This document shows positions 38,137-49,822 of a stretch of 64,000 bases of DNA, in pieces. The notes beneath the pieces were generated by a model that was not told the origin of the DNA, ran no database searches, and saw nothing but the letters and a program-made list of their open reading frames with translations. The position numbers and the translations under genes are program-made. The DNA is taken from positions 156,624,401-156,688,400 of the forward strand of contig NC_133158.1 in the NCBI RefSeq assembly GCF_040802235.1, in the 5' to 3' direction. Position 1 is the stretch's first letter. Every line of letters starts with the position of its first letter. Source of the DNA: Manis javanica. Its lineage: Eukaryota; Chordata; Mammalia; Pholidota; Manidae.

Positions 38137-40598
38137 GGCAAAGTACAACTTCACATTTAAATAAATGTATATTAAACACTTTAAATTGATAGCACCAACT
38201 CTTCCCTGGGGTATGAATCATTCAGACTTTTCTAGTACACTGTTGTAAAGCATGACATTACACTACATTAATCTAGTATATTAGCATCCCTGATTATAAA
38301 TTCACCATTAAGAGGTAAAGTGTGTATGATGTGTTTAATAAAGAAGTTCAAAACTAATATACAAAACAACGAAATTATTTTTTCTGTCACATCTAGATCA
38401 ATTATTTTAAAGCCGCTTATCAAAACAGCCAAACCTCTGAATTTGCTCCATTAAATGGTCTTTAATATATAGATCATTAGACAATTAAATTTAATCATTT
38501 ATTCACACAAGAATTCACAATCAAAATTCATGTGGTTTTGTTCCCTACTGTCAGTATTATTAGGGTATAAACTATTTTATCTTACAGTTACAATAGATCA
38601 TTTTTGGACACTGTAAGTCCAATTATGAGAGAAAGTTGAAATGAGAGATTCAGTCTGATGTATTAACTTTTCTTTTGGAAGCCCAGATTTTAAAATTTCA
38701 AATTATACTGAACTGACTTGTTAGCTCCAAAGCTTGTCTGACACTCACATATTTTAATTGATAGGACTAAGTACAGCACCAAACTATTCCTGGGGTGCAG
38801 GCATACATTTAAAATTTTTGATAACAATGGACTCTTTACTAGACAGATAATACCTATGTACTGTTAACTGATTAAGAACAAATATAGAACTGGCATTTAA
38901 AGATGAACTAGTTCCTTAACTGGAAGCAAATTATTGAATGTAACTTTCTGCATTTGAACCTTGAGAAAATTACATTGTTTAAAATGTTAATGTATCATTT
39001 TCTAATTGACCTTTTAAAAATCTGGGGAGAGTGGATACTTAAAATGGATTTGAAGGTTGTTTATATACTAATTTACATAGATTGTAAATGAATAGCATGT
39101 TGATATTAAGTTAAAGGACCGCAAATAAAAAAATTACAGATGGATGCTCACAAATATTTTAGTGAGTTAAATTCCACGAAGTTTATTTTTGTAGACCCTT
39201 CCTTGTTCATCAATATATAATGGCTCACCAAGTCTACTAAGTGTTTACTTCGAGTCTGACAGATAGCCAATCTTTCATTAATTAAATATATCTACCCACG
39301 TTGGTTTTTTAGAGACATATCAATGAATTCAAATTAGTGAAATGTTAGGCAAATCAAATTTGGATACCCCTATTTTGAATATCCACTTGTCTATATTCTT
39401 CCCACCTGCTGTCATGTGTTAATTTTTTTTAAAGCTTCATCTATTTGCAAAAAAAGAAAGAAATTGGTATTGTCTTGTGTTGTTTCATCCTTAAAGCGAA
39501 ACCATTTGCAAGAAAATTATAGGTCCCTAGTGTTGAGCTTCTTTGCATATTAATTTTGTTAGCCTTACCTCCTGTGGTCTTTAGTTCTGGAAGGCCTATT
39601 AGATAATACACAAGATAAATTTTTCCCTTGTATCTTTGAGCTAGTAGAAAATACATCCATTTTCTCTTAAAACTGAAATTTGCAGTACAAGTCATGCATA
39701 TTTCCCCTATTTTACAAATAGAGATTTATTTAATTAAGCGTGTTAAAGTACTGTAATAGTCAATATTAGTTATATTCCTGTAACTCAAGTTCCTAATAAT
39801 ATATATTAATGTTAAGTAAATACAAGTATTTCAGAGTTCCAAACCAGTTAGTGCAATACCATAAAATGTGCACTTTGAATAAAACATCTGAAATCATAAG
39901 AATAACTTTTTTACTATGAATAAGTAATAGTTCAAACAAGTTTAGAAAAGCAATTCATTCATGTTTATTGGAAATGTAATGATATAAAAAAATAATATGC
40001 CTTAAATGGAAATCATTGGTCGGTTGCTAGTGACACAAGCTTATGAAGATACATTTAGAAGTATTAACGCCAAGTTAAAAGATTAAATATGACAACAAAG
40101 AGAGAATATAGGAGAGTGACATAGGATTCAATTTGCCATTAGATCTCTATTGGAAGTTAGATTAATTAAGAATAAAGAATGTAAAGTGAGTTTCAGCAGG
40201 CTTTCCCTTTTAAAAATCGGCACTGCATTTTTAGACAGAACACCAAAACTGCACCTGTAAAGGCCAGGTGAACACGGCATGTTGTTGAGAAGACGTGCAG
40301 AGTCGTGCACACTGTGAGAATTTTATAAAATTTCAAGTTACTTTTCATTTTTGAAATTGTTTTGCTGTCATTGAAAAGAAGCAATAAAAAATATTGTTAC
40401 CGATGTCAAAGAAATAATTCTTCTGTTAATGTTATTTGAAACAAACCAATAATGATTTGTCCTAAATGGGTAATTTATGTTAATCTCTGTTTAACCAAAG
40501 ATTTTTACATTTTTTTTACATTTTAAATTTTTACATTTATGTATTTTTTTTAACATTATGAATTAAGATCTGTGAGGGTATAACGCTAAGGAAAAATC

Positions 40599-40679
40599 AA
40601 AGTGTTCTATTAAATATGACAACAATTGACAAAATATATTAAATATGACAACAAGTGACAAAAATAAAGTGTTCTATTA
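40599..40679 (+). repeat. Short tandem duplication
   Basis: ATTAAATATGACAACAA occurs at 40609-40625 and 40638-40654, a period of 29. AAAGTGTTCTATT flanks both sides (40599-40611 and 40667-40679). A third ATTAAATATGACAACAA occurs about 530 bp upstream at 40082-40098. Confidence 0.9.
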
Positions 40680-42878
40680 TTTAAAATGATATGTCTAATA
40701 CTGACCACTTAAAAAACCGTGAGCCTATTAATAATAAAACTCTCTTTAAATTCTTGGAACTTTCTAAGAGTTGACACTCCAGGTGTAGTCTAAATAGGTC
40801 AAAGTGAAGTGAAAAGTAGAAATAACTGGTGACATGTCCTCTTAATCTGAATCTAAGGTCATGTTACTATTGCCTATTTAGTGTGTTTGTAAATATATTA
40901 TATTGAAGTAAAAATTAAAGTGGATTTTACAATATATGAAATCAAATTTCAAAAATGCAAAAAGTAATTTAATGGGAACTGGGAAACCTTTACTTCAAAA
41001 TCTAAAATATATATGCTTTTTATCTATCTTGAGAAGAAAAATCATAGAACATATTTATTTCAGAGATAAACTGAAAACAGAATACAGAAATGTGTTTAAA
41101 TGAAATTATTTTAATTAGGTGTTAGGATTAAGTTTTAAGGCAAATATAAGCCAACCACTTGAGGAATGAAATTCACCTTTATGTGTCTAAACTTTTAATA
41201 TGTTCTGTTCTTTTATTATCAAAATATGCTTTGTTTCCCATTAGAAAGCTCATGGATATTTAAATTATAATAGCAGTTTAATATTATGTTCTATGCTCCC
41301 TAATTTTATTGCTTTGTTTATGTAACTATTGAGGAAACCATTATCCAGAAAAATAATTTTAACCTTTATGTATCTGATCAAAGTATAGAAGTCTGAAAGC
41401 AAGGCCATTTTATTAGAATAGTCTTAATAATGTTCTACAGTTCTATATTCCTGGCTGGTGTCTTATAACAACATAAATGTTGGAGGAGTAAGTTAGAGAA
41501 TGAATGTATGGTAATGTATTCTCCTAAGATGGTGATCACAGTCCCCTCTATTTTGACTTCTTTCACTGAAGTTATGTTTTGAAACAGCAAATAAATTTGC
41601 AATTCTAATGTGTTTAGATTTGCTAATTCATTTGCTCTTTCACCATTCTAATACTGGGGAAAAATGCATGAACTATATGATGTGATCCCTTGATTTTTAT
41701 TAATAAGGAGTGTGTATATTTTTGATACATAGATAATGTTGGCAAATAAATACCTTTATAATTTTTAATTTAAATATTTGTTTCACTTAAATTGTAAAAC
41801 TGCACATTTTAATTCCATTATTGTTCTACTGAAGCAAATGTTTCTTAGTTCTTTACTTTAAGAAACCTAAAATTCTGCTTCTGTCAAACTTCCTCAAATT
41901 TTACAATAGCTGTGAAACTCTGATCTTTGGGCTACTCCATATATATTATGCTCATTCCTAACTCTTTTAATTTTGCTTGATGTGTTTGAGAATTTATCTT
42001 ATTTTCTCTTTCCAAAGCTAAGTCATGTGCTTTCCTCCAATGCCCAAGTCAAGGGGGGTCTTCACCAACTTCTCACCAACTTCCTCTCTGGATCCTATGG
42101 ATGTTAGGGCTGTTGTGCTGCTTCATGGAGTCGGGCGGCTGTTTTATTTATTCCTATCTTATCTCTTTAGTTTAAATGTACGTTTCTTGACAATAAGGGC
42201 CTCGTCAGGAATCTTTAAGTCACAGAACGTAAAATCAAAATGAAACCTCATACTTCCTATTCCACTGTCCAGTGTTCTCTTCACTTTATCATGATCTATA
42301 GTGTTAGGGTGGCAAAAAAAAAAATGGGGGAATTTTTTTAAACACTCTTCACTCATTCATACACTTTAATTGTGAAACAGTCCGTCAAAATAAAAATGTA
42401 GCCACGTGCATATATGTGAAGGAAGGCTACAGAGGACTCTACAGAGAGTTCAAGAAACTTGAATAAGCCTTCTTTCTTTGTTACTGCCACAATGTTTAGC
42501 AGAATTTTGGACATAAAAAAGTAAATATTTAAAAATAATTAACACCAGTTGTGGTTATTAATTCATTTTATGGTACTTATTACCTTGTATTCACTTGATT
42601 AAATAAACTAAGAAATACTAGATTACTTATCTCAACAATCACGTATCTATACTTGGTTTATCTTTACATAGCATATTTATGTCTTTCAAGTTTGTTTAAA
42701 AATTATTAGGTATATATTGGTATGGAATAATAGCATTGTATTAAAAATGAATCATCAGCTAAATCTATAATTCAGGTTATAGAAAATATAAGATAATATT
42801 GATATTTCTACCCTTAAAGCTAATATAATGAATGTGATGTTTTATGGAATTTGCTTGCATTAGAAATTTTTTCTCTTC

Positions 42879-42959
42879 ATATATATAGATTATATATATA
42901 TATATATAAATTTATATATATTGTATATATAATTTTTAGAATGCATTATATATATAATA
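42879..42959. repeat. AT-rich imperfect (TA)n repeat
   Basis: Alternating TA with interruptions ('agatt', 'aaattt', 'ttgta', 'tttttagaatgca'). Low-complexity and self-complementary. Confidence 0.85.
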
Positions 42960-43725
42960 GCTTTTCTGACAATAATGCATTAGTATTCTTCATTCAATAC
43001 GCTATGGATACTATAATTTTAAATGAGAAAAATCTTCAAAACAAAATATACATTAGCTTTCTCTTACACTGAAGTTCAGTTTTGATTATTCTTGGATTTC
43101 AAAAGGTACATTTTAAGACCCTTTCTTGCCACCTCTCATTATAGTCACCTCAAAATATAAATAATTGCCTTAGATTATAGAAAAGCTGCCAAGGATCTCC
43201 ATTTTATAAACAAAGAGATCCTATTCTCTTCCTCCTGCAGGAGTGCAGTGCAGCAAAGATAGATGCTGAAATCAGGAAATGGAAAAGTGCTGGAAATGAG
43301 ATCGATGCCATGCAGAAAACGAAACAGCCCATGCCAGGGGCAGGTCAATAAAACAGCCCCTCAGGAGTGTCCGCATGAGGTTACTCTCTCCCCCAAACAA
43401 TCTACTTCCCCTAAAAACATGTTTGGCTGACACATGATGCTCTCTCAATCCTCAGTTGATCAATTTGTTCTTGGGTTTTTAAGTTATTTTCAGAGTTAGA
43501 CTCTTGATTCACATATTGGGCAATTAAAATACCCAGTGATAAAATATTTGTATGATGATGTATTTTAAATTAACTTAATATATATAGTTAATATATTTAC
43601 TGAAAATGTCAAACATTAATTTTGTGAGCTTTGAAATGGCAAGAAGAGTTTTATCATCACACATATTCTGGGCAATATTGACAAACAAAAATTGTTTGAA
43701 TATGTGAGAAAAATAATTTCCATGT

Positions 43726-43757
43726 GTTCAGGCTCCTCCTGAACAAATGAGGAGCCT
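43726..43757. other. Perfect inverted repeat (hairpin)
   Basis: AGGCTCCTC at 43730-43738 pairs perfectly with GAGGAGCCT at 43749-43757 across a 10-nt loop. A competing stem, GTTCAGG/CCTGAAC, occupies 43726-43732 and 43738-43744. The GC-rich arms stand out in AT-rich surroundings. There is no T-run after it and no gene upstream, so a terminator role is not supported. Confidence 0.85.
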
Positions 43758-45479
43758 TTCACATGTCATTCGCAACACTGTTTTATGCAGGGGCTGGTGC
43801 ATAAGTATCTTTGCAGGTAGTCTGAACTGGGGAGAAAGAACTGTTGCCTTTCCAGATCTAATGGCTGGAATCTTAAGAAAGTGAACAGAGCCTTCCTCCT
43901 CTAATTTTTCATGGACTTCCCCAGGAAATATGTTTTATGGACTAATGTGGAATGACATGTACCTTCTTTCCACAATCTGATAAATATCTCAAATATCAAA
44001 AATGCATGTTTTCCCAAATTTTATGCTTTAATAAGACATTTATGGAACAGAAGACTCTGTAACCCATGTTAGGCACATGAGTTATTGTTTGATATGAAGA
44101 CTTTATACTGTCATTGGGTAACTGTAGCTGAACTTTGCCCAAAAAAACCCCTCACTTTCCTCACATACAAAAGCCAAATTTTACATTTCCTAAGTCAGTC
44201 ATTTGGCAACATGGGACTTTGATGTAACAATGCAAAAATAAACTCAGAAGGCTAGTGGCTTGCAGTAACATAAAGATGAAGGGATGTGAAGGCCATACCG
44301 GAGCTAAGTGTGAGCAGAAAGGAGGCCACCAGAGAAAGGATGCCTCTGAAACCCAGTGCAGAGCACACAAGTCACACTCACTGCTCCCTGTGCAGCAAGA
44401 CTGATCAAGCCGGGCCCTGAGTGTTTGTATGGGCATTTAGGAGACACCGGCTCTTGGTTTCCCAAGAAAGTCTCTCCTGTCACGTTACACCAGTTGCTTA
44501 CAGTTGGGAGAAAAAGAGAATTCCTGGATTGCATGAACTTGGACAGTTATTGCTTAGGCTTGATAAACAAGGTAAGAGAAAGGCACAGGGCTGTAAACAC
44601 TTGGAGGAAGGAATAACTAAAGCGTGAAATTAGCTCCCAGTTAGACTGAGTTTGGCAGTGGTTCTTGAAAGTGTGTGAGCCCTGCAATCTGAAAGGCTCT
44701 GGAAACTGTGGGGCCATTGGGTTGTTAGGGGTTTGCTGGTAAATACTAAAGGCCCAAGAGGACCTTCTGTTTCTGTTAAGTGGAAGATCTCAGGGGCCAG
44801 ATTAGTTTAGCTTCAAACAGTGCAAGAGGTTTGGATTGGAATACTGCTGACATTGGAATTGTGGTCCCATTACTAAAAGGCGGCATATTCTGATATAACC
44901 CCAGTCTGGAACTTTTAAGGAGTCTCAGGGCCATGGGTGAAAGATACCCTAATATTTGTGGCCAACTAGCCATAATATGGGGCAATTTCATTTTCTTTTG
45001 CTTACTATTTAATCAGCTTTGGGTTATTCGAAACTTCAAATCAACACTATTTTCGAATACCTACCGTGTGCTAAAATTGTAGTTGTAGAGGGATATAAAG
45101 ATATACATGTCATTAACTTTGCTTCATTTAATATTTAGTTAGGAATATAAAGCCAAAATATTAGAAAAGTATTAATAAAATATAAACAATATATAGTAAA
45201 AAAAAGACTACAACAATTGCAAGGTAGCACATGTAAGTTTTGGAAATCAATGAACACTCTTCATGTTTTTTATTTGGTTGTTCCCACAGCACTCTGACTA
45301 ACAGGAAAATATGTGTTTATCATATGTATTAATAAAACAAAATACTAGATTTCAGATTGGCATTTGGAGACTGGGCTCACCATCACTTCTAGGCTTTGAT
45401 TTCTGGTTGTTCCTGGCTAGTCGTTTACAGCTGTGTGAAGAATTTTGGCAGATGTATAGTTTGTATGTGCAATCATTTT

Positions 45480-45600
45480 TTTATTCACTTAAAAATATTC
45501 TTTGAGTACTTACATTGGGAATGGAAATAGACCTAAACAAGACATATATAGTTCCTCCTTCCTGGAATTAGCTGTCTAGCAGAGACCAGTTAATTTCAAG
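45480..45600 (-). repeat. LINE-2 3' end fragment
   Basis: 'ttattcacttaaaaatattc' followed by 'tttgagtacttac', then 'tcctccttcctggaattagc' followed by 'tgtctagcag', is the reverse-complement L2 pattern (attcaacaaatatttattga, gcacctacta; ccctgccctcatggagctta, cattctag). Confidence 0.65.
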
Positions 45601-46056
45601 TGCAATCGATGTTCCAAGAAGAGATATACATAGTGCTATGTAGATATATGCAAGACTTCATCTAGTCTGAAAATGTTATAGGAATGGTTTTGAAATCAAA
45701 ACTAAATAGTAGGAAACTTTTAATTAGACATATGGAAGTGAAGAGGCATACATGGATTTGAGCAATACTTAAAAGACGTAGATAACAAGACTTGTCAACT
45801 AATTTCACACTTTGGAGGGAGGAGAGGAGCATGACACCCAGTCCTCTGACTGAATTACTAGTTGGATGAGAGTTTTTGCACTTACTAGTCAAGGATCCCA
45901 GAGAGAGAAGCCAGTTTAGAGGAAGGTGGGGTTCCTGGTGGAAAAGGAATAATGCATTCCTCACCTGAGATGTGAGACTTCCAAGTAGCATTACCAAGTA
46001 GGTGGTTACCTAGTTGGATCTTGTGGTCCCAAAGTGGTTTGGCCTTTGCATCATCC

Positions 46057-46944
46057 ATGTATAGTATGGAGCCCCGAGGAATGACAACATTAAAAAAGAA
46101 GGGAGGTACAGCAAAGGACACTATCAGTAGAACAAAAAGACATCCTACAGTATGGGAGAATATATTCATAAATGACATATCCGATAAGTGGTTGACATCC
46201 AAATTATATAAAGAGCTCATGCACCTCAACAAACAAAAAGCAAATAAGCCAATTAAAAAATGGGCAGAGGATCTGAACAGACACATCTCCAAAGAAGAAA
46301 TTCAGATGGCTAACAGGCACATGAAAAGATGCTCCACATTGCTAATCATCAGAGAAATGCAAATTAAAACCACAATGAGATATCACCTCATACCAGTTAG
46401 GATGGCCAACATCCAAAGGACAAACAACAACAAATGCTGGCGAGGATGTGGAGAAGGGGGAACCCTCCTACACTGCTGGTGGGAATGTAAATTAGTTCAA
46501 CCATTGTGGAAAGCAGTATGGAGGTTCCTCAGAACACTAAAAATAGAAATACCATTTGACCCAGGAATTCCACTCCTAGGAATTTACCCTGATTACGCAT
46601 CAGCCCAGTTTGAAAAAGACATATGCACCCCTATGTTTATTGTAGCACTATTTACAATAGCCAAGAAATGGAAGCAACCTAAGTGTCCATCAGTAGATGA
46701 GTGGATAAAGAAGATGTGGTACACAATGGAATATTATTCAACCATAAGAAGAAAACAAATCCTACCATTTGCAACAACATGGATGGAGCTAGAGGGTATT
46801 ATGTTCAGTGAGATAAGCCAGGCGGAGAAAGATATTCACTCATCTGTGGAGTATAAGAACAAAGCAAAACTGAAGGAAAAAAACAGCAGCAGATTCACAG
46901 AACCCAAGAATGGACTAACATTTACCAAAGGGAGGGATGGGTAG
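46057..46944 (+). pseudogene. L1 ORF2 C-terminal fragment, open but fused to flanking sequence
   Basis: A continuous frame of about 295 codons. The first 16 codons (ATG at 46057) are host flanking DNA; L1 ORF2 starts at about residue 17. Recognisable ORF2 blocks follow in order: [40 protein letters not shown], then the cysteine motif C-W-R-G-C with downstream H-C and C residues (CX3CX7HX4C spacing), then [12 protein letters not shown] and [20 protein letters not shown]. Compared with the copy at 60444-61413, about 13 bases are missing near 46835. This shifts the frame past the ancestral stop and adds about 35 codons of translated 3' UTR. It is a truncated fragment without enzymatic domains and is probably not expressed. 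Confidence 0.85.
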
Positions 46945-47179
46945 GAAGGGAGGGATAAGGGGGAAAAAGGGGCATTACGATTAACACGTATAATGTAGCA
47001 GTGGGGGGGCATGGGGAGGGCAGTATATACAGAGAAGACAAGTAGTAACTCTATAGCATCTGACTACGCTGATGGACAGTGACTGTAATGGGGTATGTGG
47101 TGGGGAGTTGATAATAGGGGGAGTCTAGTAACCATAATGTTGTTCATGTAATTGCACATTAATGATAGCAAAATAAAAA
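46106..47179 (+). mobile_element. Young 5'-truncated L1 (ORF2 3' end plus 3' UTR) with TSD
   Basis: This is an L1 retrotransposon copy that lost its 5' end during insertion. It begins inside ORF2 and ends in an A-tail (about 47171-47185). A 14-bp target-site duplication, AAAAAAGAAGGGAG, lies at 46092-46105 and 47180-47193. The upstream copy is preceded by TT, giving the canonical L1 endonuclease context TT|AAAA. The 3' UTR carries a G-rich purine tract at 46944-46975 and a GTG-rich segment before the tail. The promoter, ORF1, endonuclease and reverse transcriptase core are all missing, so it cannot move by itself. The open reading frame and intact duplication point to a fairly recent insertion. 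Confidence 0.95.
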
Positions 47180-47193
47180 AAAAAAGAAGGGAG

Positions 47194-47789
47194 AAGGAGG
47201 GAGAGAGCAAGAAAGGGACAGAGGAAATAAGTCTGGAGAAAGGAATGCTCAGTTGTAGTAAATGTCCAGAAAGGTCAAATAAATAAGGATTAAAAATATT
47301 CCATATTGCTTAATATACAGTATATTTCCAGTTATCCAGTATAACCAACTGCCCCAGGACTTAGTGGCTATTAGCATAACTTACTAGTATCGTCCATGGT
47401 TTGGAGGTGGATTGGGCTCAGCCGCTCTGTGAGACTGGAATGATCTGAAGGCTTGATCAGTCAGGACAGCAGGCAGTGTCTTGCCCACGTGACCAGTGCC
47501 CTAGTGCACCTCCATAGGGCCTTTCTCCAGTAAGAGCAGCCTACACTTCTTCCACGGCAGCTCAGGGCTTTGAGATAGAAGGCAGAACCTGCCCAGCTAG
47601 ATCAGGACTGCCCCTCCACAGGATGCAGTATTCCTTCTGCTGTCCCAGGGCTTCCTGGATTCATGGGGTCTGGGGAGTGTGTGAAAAAATATATTTCTCT
47701 TCATGGCAGAGCAACGAAGTGTTATTGCAAAAGAAGGTGTGTGATTGGACATATTGTGGCTATGTTTTGAAAGTACATGCTGCTCTAAG
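47194..47789. other. Mixed sequence, possible old interspersed repeat
   Basis: A purine-rich stretch follows the L1 (47187-47240). The part at 47330-47620, with 'ccagtataaccaactgcccc' followed by 'aggacttagtggc', resembles a widespread old mammalian repeat ('ataacaaattaccccaaaac' followed by 'ttagtggc'), probably LTR-class, but I cannot name the family with confidence. Confidence 0.4.
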
Positions 47790-47995
47790 TTTATTATTAC
47801 AGCTATCATTTATTGCATATTATGTACAATGTGATATAGTAGAGCTTCATATACATCATCAGCACAGCTTACTATAAAACTTTATAGATATTGTTATCCA
47901 AATATTTCTGAGTGAGAACACTAGCTCTATGTGGTTAAAAGACTTGTTCAAGGTGTCATAGCAAATATCCACTTGTGGTTATTCTTAGATTCAGT
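47790..47995 (-). repeat. MIR SINE
   Basis: In reverse orientation: 'gctatcatttattgcatatt' followed by 'atgtacaatgtg', then 'tatagatattgttatccaaa', then 'gtggttaaaagacttgttca' followed by 'aggtgtcatagc'. This matches the MIR complement (taccatttattgagcacttac, gaggtattattatcccc, gttaagtaacttgcccaagg, tcacacagc). Confidence 0.75.
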
Positions 47996-49464
47996 AAACT
48001 ACTGGAGTTAATGGTGTTTTTAAATAACTATCCCTAAGTGACAATTAATAAGAAATACTTGTCCCATTGTAAGCGGAAAACATTTATAGGGGAGGAGGAG
48101 GTGGGGGAAGAGAGAGCTTGCAGAAGGAAAGAAATCGAGGCTCTATGAAGACAGAAGCTGTGTTTACTCCCATCTCTCTAGTGCCAAGACTAATGCTCAA
48201 TCAATACATATTAAAAGGTTTTAAAAATTATTTCACTATTTACTGTTTTTAAAACAATTATAATCAATACTCCAAACAGTAAGTCCATGTGTGGCACTTC
48301 TCCTTAAAATATTGCTTTATGAAAACTTTTGTGAGCATACTGGTAATTACTTAAATGTTAATTCTATAAAATATATTATATATTACCTATTATATACATT
48401 ATATTATATATTAGAGTTATATAATTTGATTAACTTATAAGTGAATTAAATTTTATAGTTGGTGCCACCACCACAGCATCACAGTGCATTAAGTAGCTAC
48501 CTGTTGGGGTCACCGAGATGTATTTCTTACCCTCAAAATGCTCATTGCTTCAAAAAAGGGAAAAAAATATAAACACATTAAGAGTCGCCCTAACCATATA
48601 GGTCAATCTATACTACAGGGGTTACAACCCAAAATTTAAATATATCTGTAGAAAGATAAGGAGTGTATTAGAAGAGTAGAGTATTATGTTTAAAAAGAAG
48701 TTTGGGAAAAATCTTTTGGTTAGTAAGAGAATAAGTCATAGGATTTCACTGGTTCTTTGAATAACGAACTTGTTAGAATAAGGAATCCTCAGTGGGCTCA
48801 GTTGGAGTATATGGTCTGGGCTCCATTATTTGTGAGGTTCCAGGAAGGCAAGAATAGAGAGAGAAGACCACAGATGCAGAGGGTTCTGAGGAGAATATTG
48901 AGTACTTGTGAATAAAACTCCTCTTTCTAGCTTCATTGCCAGGGGACAGGACTTCTTGAATGTTGCCCTTTTACTTTTTTTCAGCTCTTTGTGATCTGGT
49001 ACCTCCTGAACTTGACAATCACCGTGCACGCAGCCTGCTCAGCACCTAAAGTCTTAGCTAAACTCAGTGAAAAGTATTCAAGGATAGGCTGTACAGTTCC
49101 TGGTGTTGTAGGGCCTGCCAAACCTCCCATTGTTTCTGAGAGGATGAATTGCTTTGAACAAGTACAATTCAGCTAGAAGGGAGGGCCTTAGACAAAGGCA
49201 TGTATAGGACTGACTGCTCCGCAGTGATGGTGAATATCTTTCCCAGATAATTTGTAAAAGACTCTAATAGTTAGGAATAACAAGCCTGAGTTCTTAAAAT
49301 CATGGAGATCAATGTAAAGCCTATAATTTAGGTCCTAATGAAGTCATCAGTGTATTTTTTTATTGGTGAGATCTGTTCAATTTAGTTGACTCTACTTTCG
49401 ACATAAACTGTCACCATAGTGCTTTCAACAAGAGCAACAACACAACAGGCATAATTTAAATATT
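47996..49464. other. Unassigned AT-rich DNA
   Basis: No gene or named repeat. A TA/AT-rich block lies at 48366-48430. The 48820-49180 part is GC-richer and open on both strands (67 codons minus, 61 codons plus), with no recognisable domain. Confidence 0.45.
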
Positions 49465-49822
49465 CTTTTTTATTAAAAATTAAAAATACAATCTGGGAGT
49501 AAGGACTACATTCACCCTTATTATCGAGTACTCCCCCACACCCCATTGCAGTCACTGTCCATCAGTGTAGTGAGATGCCACAGAGTCACAACTTATCTTC
49601 TCTGTGCTACACTGTCTTCCCCATGATTCTCCTCAAACCATGTGCACTAATCATGATACCCCTCTATCCCCTTCTCCCTCCCTCCCTCCCTCACCTGCCC
49701 TCCCCACCCCTCCCCCTTGGTAACCACTAGTCCCTTCTTGGAGTCTGTGAGTCTGCTGCTGTTTTGTTCCTTCAGTTTTGCTTCATCATTATGTGCCACA
49801 AATGAGGGAAATCATTTGGTAC
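49465..49822 (-). mobile_element. 5'-truncated L1 3' UTR fragment
   Basis: A T-rich tail at about 49465-49480 is followed by the reverse complement of L1 3' UTR: 'ccattgcagtcactgtccat' then 'cagtg' near 49543-49567, then the C-rich tract at 49660-49722. It ends with the 3' tip of ORF2/UTR reading toward 49822 ('gtctgctgctgttttgttcc', 'ttcagttttgctt'). It is about 358 bp long. The flanks give no convincing target-site duplication, so it is older than the 46 kb copy. Confidence 0.88.

Larger units (their letters stand above)
38137..45479. other. Long AT-rich stretch without recognised genes
   Basis: About 7.3 kb with no gene and no confident interspersed repeat. It holds the small tandem repeat at 40599-40679, the AT microsatellite at 42879-42959 and the hairpin at 43726-43757. 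A GC-richer patch at 43240-43400 follows a pyrimidine tract ending in 'cctgcag', resembling a splice acceptor, but I could not find a reading frame that reads as a known exon. A GC-richer patch at 44270-44640 is also unassigned. Confidence 0.5.

Noticed and set aside
43200..43400. Possible exon after a pyrimidine tract and 'cctgcag'
   Set aside because: No frame after the putative acceptor reads as a known protein, and no convincing donor or neighbouring exon was found.
45885..46292. 135-codon minus-strand open frame
   Set aside because: Most of it is the antisense of the L1 ORF2 fragment and its flank.
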